A DNA stretch of 64,000 nt from Drosophila persimilis. Lineage: Eukaryota; Arthropoda; Insecta; Diptera; Drosophilidae. The notes beneath the pieces are model-generated. The model did not search any database. It was not told the DNA's origin and was given only the letters and a program-made list of their open reading frames with translations. Shown one piece after another: positions 57,887-64,000 of this stretch. Position 1 is the stretch's first letter. Every line of letters starts with the position of its first letter. Position numbers and translations under genes: made by a program. The stretch is taken from NCBI RefSeq assembly GCF_003286085.1, contig NW_020825289.1, positions 21,292,001-21,356,000 on the forward strand, written 5' to 3'.

Positions 57887-59300
57887 TCTCAGGTAAAAGT
57901 TCTCCACGGTGGAGCCGTAGAAATCCAAGGCACCGCGCGCGTCTATTATTGCTACCTTGCTGTGAAATCCGGCCGCGGCACACTTTTTCCGTTGTTCTCC
58001 TCTGCTCTGGCTCTGCTCTGGCAGGGGCTGCTGCCGTATTTAATTCCAAAAATAAAACACAAAACACACACCGCACGCCGCACACAACGCGATTCGATGG
58101 CGTTTTTGCCCTGGCGCTGGCCCTCTTGCACGATTCCCTGACGCGTCGCTGTTCGGCTGAGCTCTCCTGCGCTAGCTGGCACTGCCGGCCGTGGCTCAAT
58201 TGTTTTAAATAATTAACTACAATTGAATTTCGGATCAAAACGCGAATTTTTGGGCTGCAACGCCGTCGTTTTGCAACAAACACGCACGAACGCACACACA
58301 CAAACACCGCAAGCAGAAAATTGACAGCTGACAGTCCTACAGTGTTGCAATGTGGTGGAAACCAGGGATGGACTGGCTCGCGCCTGCCTAGTGTTGCATA
58401 ATCTGCGGGATGTGGCGCTTAAATTTGAATTGTCTTTCGAAAATATGCGTTGTGTGTCTTTCCTTTGAGTTGATTATGGTTGCAGTTTGTTTTTTAAAGG
58501 ATGATTTGGTTTGAATGTTGCGTTTGTGTTGGTTTATTATGTTGGTAGAGTTTACTGGCCTTCTAGGTGTCTTTTGTGCGGTTTTATTTCTGCTTCGATT
58601 GTTTGCTCTTCTATTTTCAGCTTTAATTTGTTTGGTTTTATGGTTTAGTTCTGCTTCAATATGATTTAGCTTGTGTTATATTTATTTTTGTTGTCACACT
58701 ATTTATTTAAATATGCGTTGCGTTTGATTTTGCAAGTGGTTTAAAAATTCCTTGCAATATTTTTGGTTTTATTGTTGAGTGGCGTTTTTGTTTTTTTTTT
58801 TTTACAGTATTGTAAATATTTTCTGTTGTTCCTGCTTTGTGCGGTTTTTATTTTCTAATTTTGGAAATCTCGCCTGTGTTCTGTGTGTTGCAGTTCAGTT
58901 GACTTATTTGTCGCTCGGCATTTGTTTGCTGTGGCACTTGTTTGGACTGTTGTTGGCTTTATTTGTGGCGATTTGATTGTGTTTAATTTAATGCCTAATA
59001 CGATCCGCAGCGACGTACGCAGCGAGTAGGTGCGTGTGCGATTCGGTTTTGTATTTGGATTTGGTCGGGAGCTGGGCTGAGACTTGCGATCGATCGTTGC
59101 CTCCGTTGTGCTTCAGATGGCTGCAAAATACTTAATAAACCCCAACGTATGGCCAGCGACGGCGCAGCGACAAAGTTTGCTGCGCCCCAAACTTGGAGCC
59201 GGACCGGACCGGTTCTCTCTCTCCCCGCGAAAGAGTGCCGCTCTTGCCGCCAGCGCTCTCTTCGCTTCGACTGGAAGAGAGTCGTAGTCGTGCACATAGG
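57887..59300 (-). other. Probable 5' leader and promoter zone of bs
   Basis: Upstream of the bs ATG the - strand lacks a long open frame. From about 58430 to 58990 it is A/C-rich and poor in G (T/G-rich on the + strand), the composition of long fly 5' leaders. A GC-richer block follows at about 59140-59300 and could hold the start site. The start site itself is not identified. In-frame sequence immediately upstream of the chosen ATG has only a TTG, no ATG. Confidence 0.4.
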
Positions 59301-62300
59301 CGATAAGAGTCGGTCGTCTTTATTTATTTGTCGTCCGGACGAGACGACTGTGTGCTTATGGCTTAATTAATTAGAAAACCATACAGCCATAGGTGCACAT
59401 ACGTATATACCTTCTCGTACGCTCCCGCCGACACGCCCCCAATATGCATACTCATTCGGTACCGTACACCGCACCTCTTCCATCACCATCTCCCATCGCC
59501 GATTCATTCTCCGTTTCCGAATGACTCCCGCCGACACTGCGCCTGCGCATAGATCTTGGGGCCTGAGCGTGGCTCCTCCCTCTCTGGGGGCCCGTTCGTG
59601 ATTGAGTTTTGTAATTACATTATGCTCGTACTCGTACTCGTACTCGTATTCGTATCGTACGCCATTTTCTTGTGTCGCGCTGCTGCTGTCTCGCTTATCA
59701 GAGCCGCTGATTAAGTTAATTTGTTATTTTGTAATTTCTCTGTTTCTCTCCTTTCTCTTCTCAGTCCCTCCCCTGCTGCAACCCTCTGCAGCTGTACCCC
59801 TTGGGGTACACGGACTGGCGGCTGCAGGGGCAAAAAGCGATACACTTAAACTATGCCAGGAATGCCTCGAGCCTCGGCCAATATGGTCAGAATGCTCTAG
59901 AGGATTTGCGTGGTGGGCCCACTTGTACACTCGTACACTCGTACACAGGAGTACGAGTATTTCACCAATGTCCTTAAATAGATGTTCGCAAGAAAATTCT
60001 GCTCCCTCTGCAGCTCCGCCGCTGCTGTTGCTGATGGTCGTTTGGGTGGATGACGGGGGAGTCGACGCTGGGCGGTGTGTTGGCCACGTGCAGCGACTAA
60101 CAGATAGCCAGAGATAGTGTGCTGCCGAGGATGAGTATACAATATCTCTGTACATCGATACACTCACTCGGAGACTTCTGGCCGCTGGTCGCTGGTCGCT
60201 GGCTGATGCATTCCTCGCTTCGATTTTTCATTTTCCCCCAGCTGCAAATGGTCATCATTGCCTTTTCCAGACTCTCGCCGTGCCTCGGCCTCGGTCCGCC
60301 GTTGTCGTTGTCGCCAGCTTGTCTCTTCCGCGAATAGTCGAGAGCCAGAGCCAGAGCCAGGTCCAGGCTGGGGCCCAGGACCAGCTCCAGCTCCGAGATG
60401 ATGTCTGATGTCGTTGTCGATGTTGAGTCGATGTCGATGTCGCCCCGCCGCCGCGTGCATTTAATTATAATGAAATATAAGAACTCTGCGGCTCCGCGAT
60501 GGTTTGTCTACCTGCCTGGGCTGCCTAATGATTTAAATTAATCATAATGACTGTCAAAATAGAACGTTTGCCGCTGGCCTTAGCTCATATAAGGCTCGCT
60601 CCACGCAGCGGGCACCCGACTCGGTCCGTCCTCGGTTCATCTCCTGCTACTCCTCCCACAGAGAGAAATAATATATTAGAGAATGGAAAACTTTATATTT
60701 AATAAGCGGATCTAAAAGTTATACACTTTATGCACTTTTTTATTAAATTAATGATAAATTAGTCGCAGATCAAGAGGTCACAGATACAGATGCAGATACA
60801 GATACCCTCTTCGATTCTCGCAGTGCATTCAGTTGCAGCTCCTGTTCCTGCTGCTGCTGCTGGTGGTGCTGCTGCTGCTCCTGCTGACATTTCATCATAC
60901 TCACACGGCCTGGCTGGCTGGGTTTTGGCCCGGTTCGGTTCGGTCGGGTCTAGCTCTGGCTCTGGGTCTCTGGCCTGTTCTAAGTCTAAGGTTCTCACAA
61001 TTGTAGACGCGTTCTGTGCAGCGCTTACTAATTGGTTAGTTGGGTCTCTGGTCGGGTCTGGTCTGGTCTGGTCTGGTCTGGTCTGGATCCCTCTCCTTTG
61101 TATCAACTTTGTGGCTCCAGAGCGGCTGTCTTTCTAGGCGATCGTCAGCCTGTCTGGCTTTTGCCTCAGCTGGGAACAACCACCACCACCACAACAGCCA
61201 CATGTTGTATTTTTTTTTGCCATTGAATTTTCCCTGGAATTTCCTTCTCTTGCACATTTCTAATACTTAATTATTTGCGAGCGTTTGCTTGGCGTTTTAC
61301 GTGCGTTTATTCCAGCTATGGGGCCTGCTCTTGCTCCCCCAGGCCACTGGTTATGTAATACCTCAGAGTTCACCTTCAAAATCTAACGGGAGAACAGATC
61401 ATCATACATCAGAATGTTCGCATATCTTCCCGAAAATGTATTTTTATAACTCACTCAAAAAATGAATTGTAAAAAAAGAAAACGTTTGTTCCATTTTCGA
61501 ATTTGAACAATTTTTGATTTGCTGCAGCTACACACACATACATAAGCACATATACATGCATATACGTCTGCACATATATATAGATATTATTGGGTATTTA
61601 TAGACCTTGTTGGGCATTCGGCATAGGCCCAAGCCAAAATGTTTTTAAATAGTCTAAATATGTAAATTTGTGTTTTGTCTTATTTAGTAGATACGATACA
61701 TGACGAGATATGGGAAACTACCTCGGAGATGTTGAGTTGGGATCTATCGAGACTACTGGTAAAATAATTAAACTACAGAATGCCTGTACTGCAGAAGCCA
61801 GTATGAAAACATGAGACATTTGTAATGAACTTTATATTCGAATTAGAGATCTTACCCCAATGGAAACCCATGCATCTATCAGAGCAGAAACAATCATTGT
61901 CGTAGATCATTAACATTATTATAATCCAGCGCCTGGGACATCTTATCTGTGGCATGCAGCACCCACAACAACCCAGAGCTCAGGTGTCTAATTGGGCGCT
62001 GGGGTGACAATGAACCACTTAGCCCAGCCATAGCCACAGTCAAAGACAGCCACAGAAAGCCAAAGCCAAAGCCTGCAGATTGTCAAAAGTCTGCGGAGAG
62101 AGAGAGAGAGAGAGAGGGAACCTCCAACGCCAACGCCAAGTCAAAGTCAGAGCCAGAATCAGATTCAGAGTCGGAGTCAAGATCGAACCAATTGGCAATT
62201 GGTACAGGCGATCGAAATGTTTCTTGGCTCATGAATAACGCATAAGGATTGGGCTTGGGCTTGGGGTTTGGGGTTCGGGGTTCGGGATCGGGATCGGGTT

Positions 62301-63170
62301 CGGTTTTGGGTTCGACTGTGCGATGCCTTTTGTCAGGGGGCAGGCATCTGTCTGTGTGTTGTGTTTGTTTCTGTTACAATTTAAATAAAATTGAGGCTTT
62401 GCCGAAACAAAAGGAAAAGCAGAAGACCCCCATCCCACCCTTTATTTTGGGTTTGGTTTCGGTTTTGGTTTTCTCTGAGCTGAAGTACCGTTCTGTCTTT
62501 CGGAGTGTCTGTCCGGCCACAGGAAACAAAAGCACCGCTACAATCATAAAACGATTAACAGGTCGTGACCATTTCACCTGATTACCGGCTGGCAGTTACT
62601 CGTTACCGGTTTTCCAGTTGGCCAAAAGCTCATTTGCATTCAGCGCGGACTCCCTTCGGCACTGTGACAAGTGCAGCGACAACGGAAGTTCAGAACTCCC
62701 CACACCACGCGCCGCACACTCCGCCCTTCCGTCCTTCCGTCCTGTCCAGTTAGAACTTCCTTGCCAGCCCAGCATTTTAATATTCCCTCAATATTTAATT
62801 ATGACAAAAGTCGAGATTGCTGCGTGCTTAGCATGACAGTGGGGCCCATCAGCCCTCGTGGCTTGGCTTTGTCTTGGGGCCAGGTTCTCTTTTTCGGTTG
62901 ACGTCAGTCGGTAGTCGGATACCGCTGCCTCGGCCTCTACAAATTAGAACAGAATTATCCCACGCATCTCGGATAATGTACGCGAAATACTTGATCGATT
63001 GCCAGCGATCGATAGTTTGTTGTTGTTGCTGCTGCCGGACTGACAAGAGCTGGGCTGCAGACGAAGAACGTCCCAGACAGGCCACAAACCATCGGAGGAG
63101 TTGCATGCAACATCAGCAGCTACAGAAGCTACAGAAGCCACAGTAGCAGCAGCTTGGGATCGTCGGATCG
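59301..63170. other. Upstream flank of bs, no gene seen
   Basis: Microsatellites (TACTCG at about 59630-59650, GGTCT/TCTGG near 61050-61086, GA at 62098-62117) and AT-rich stretches. TATAAGG at about 60588 is TATA-like but has no initiator at the right distance. No coding region is supported on either strand. Confidence 0.5.
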
Positions 63171-63199
63171 TCGATGGTACAACAAATTTCAGCGCGTAG

Positions 63200-63475
63200 A
63201 ACGGTAACTTATTTTTTCTACCCGCTAACTAGAGGATATTCTGGGTGTATTGGACTGAAATGTCATTTAAAGATTCTGTCTTATATGATGTGCTTCTTTG
63301 TGAGCAAGGATCCTCTCAGAATTCTCTCGGTAAAGCGGTCTTTGATTTTGATGGACATCGTATCCACAGTTAGACATTTTATCCAGATGTTCAAGGATGA
63401 AGCAAACCTGCAGATAATCCAACTACAAGTACAGAAGGTATACCCTGGTCGAGCACTCCCAACTCCCCCCAGACT
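63200..63475. mobile_element. Possible degenerate DINE-1/INE-1-like (Helitron-related) remnant
   Basis: The block starts with CTACCCGCTAACTAGAGGAT and ends with AAGGTATACCCTGGTCGAGC. These resemble the 'TACCC...AGAGGGTAT' and 'GGTATACCCTGGTCGAGCACTCCC' borders of Drosophila short non-autonomous Helitron-type repeats. The interior is unrecognised, and a 157-codon open frame spanning it (63174-63647) is probably chance. Family assignment is from memory. Confidence 0.35.
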
Positions 63476-64000
63476 GGGGTCCACTTATTGTCAGGCCATG
63501 GAGCAGCAGGCAGGAGGTGGAGGCTCACAGCGATGTCTCCAGCCTGGCTGTGATAAAATGTGCGTAAGTGATCAGTTGGAAGAAATCGACTTGGAGTCCG
63601 ACTCCGACTCAAGACTCGAGACTCGAGAGTCTTTGCGTTGGGGTTAAAATTCTTGGACTTCTGTGATTCTTGAGGTTTTTTGCGCTGCGTTTCGTTTCGT
63701 TTAGTTTTCTGTTGCTGTTGGTTTCAACTCTCTTGGCACTCTTGGCAGCATTTTAAAATTACAAGTATGTAATTTTGCTGAAATCAAGCGCTCATATGAA
63801 AATTCCACTGGCGGAGCTGTCGATCGATCTCGATCTCACAGGCAATTGTGGAGCATTTTTAATTTGTGCTCTTTTGCCTGGAAATCAGAGCAATGAGGGT
63901 ACGCTCCGTTCGAAATACAGCTTGGACTGTGGACTGCGGACTGCGGGCTGTGCGGGTACGGGACCGTTCACCGACCTTATCGCGCCCACAAAATGTCAAT

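Noticed and set aside
57887-57928. N-terminal extension of bs upstream of MDPTRG
   Set aside because: The frame is open but begins at TTG, not ATG; the first ATG is at 57886 and matches the known fly start.

Overview
This window is gene-dense fruit-fly DNA. Every recognisable protein is closest to a Drosophila melanogaster protein recalled from memory, introns are short with GT-AG ends, coding exons are rich in CAG/CAA (polyglutamine), poly-Thr and poly-Gly tracts, and the gaps are full of CA, GA, CAGC and CAG microsatellites. The gene set (serotonin transporter, Rpn8, Slik, muscarinic receptor A, blistered/SRF, tRNA-Asn) matches the 60C region of D. melanogaster 2R (Muller element C). The many changes in low-complexity stretches suggest another species, perhaps of the obscura group; that last step is a guess.

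Layout. 1-2131 (+): the 3' two thirds of SerT, whose frame stays open for 146 codons past its UGA. 3301-4389 (-): Rpn8, a proteasome lid subunit. 4390-6474: a divergent promoter region with housekeeping-type core motifs and the untranslated leader of slik. 6475-14846 (+): slik, a Ste20-like kinase with two alternative terminal coding exons (stops at 13610 and 14846). 14847-22716: slik 3' UTR, a gap, and the probable leader of the next gene. 22717-27055 (+): mAChR-A in four coding exons, then a long AT-rich 3' UTR. 29227-29680 (-): a small two-exon gene for an N-myristoylated, stathmin-like protein. 31760-57886 (-): blistered (bs, Drosophila SRF). Its MADS box is split over exons at 57.3-57.9 kb and 53.5-53.7 kb, and its C-terminal region lies 21 kb further on at 31.8-32.4 kb. 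A second isoform ends directly after the MADS/SAM region at 53246. A tRNA-Asn(GTT) gene lies in the 21-kb intron. 57887-64000: bs leader, promoter and upstream DNA without a convincing gene.

The genes do not form a pathway. SerT and mAChR-A are neuronal membrane proteins, Rpn8 is housekeeping, Slik controls cortical ERM proteins and epithelial growth, and bs controls tracheal terminal cells and wing intervein fate. The most interesting leads are a candidate stop-codon readthrough extension of SerT, a candidate 18-bp in-frame microexon in slik, three SRF-site (CArG) matches clustered inside the SRF gene itself, a possible antisense 5' exon in the same intron, and an 80-bp structured palindrome with a perfect pol III A-box match in the first bs intron. 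Nothing here looks like a new enzyme system or a mobile defence element.
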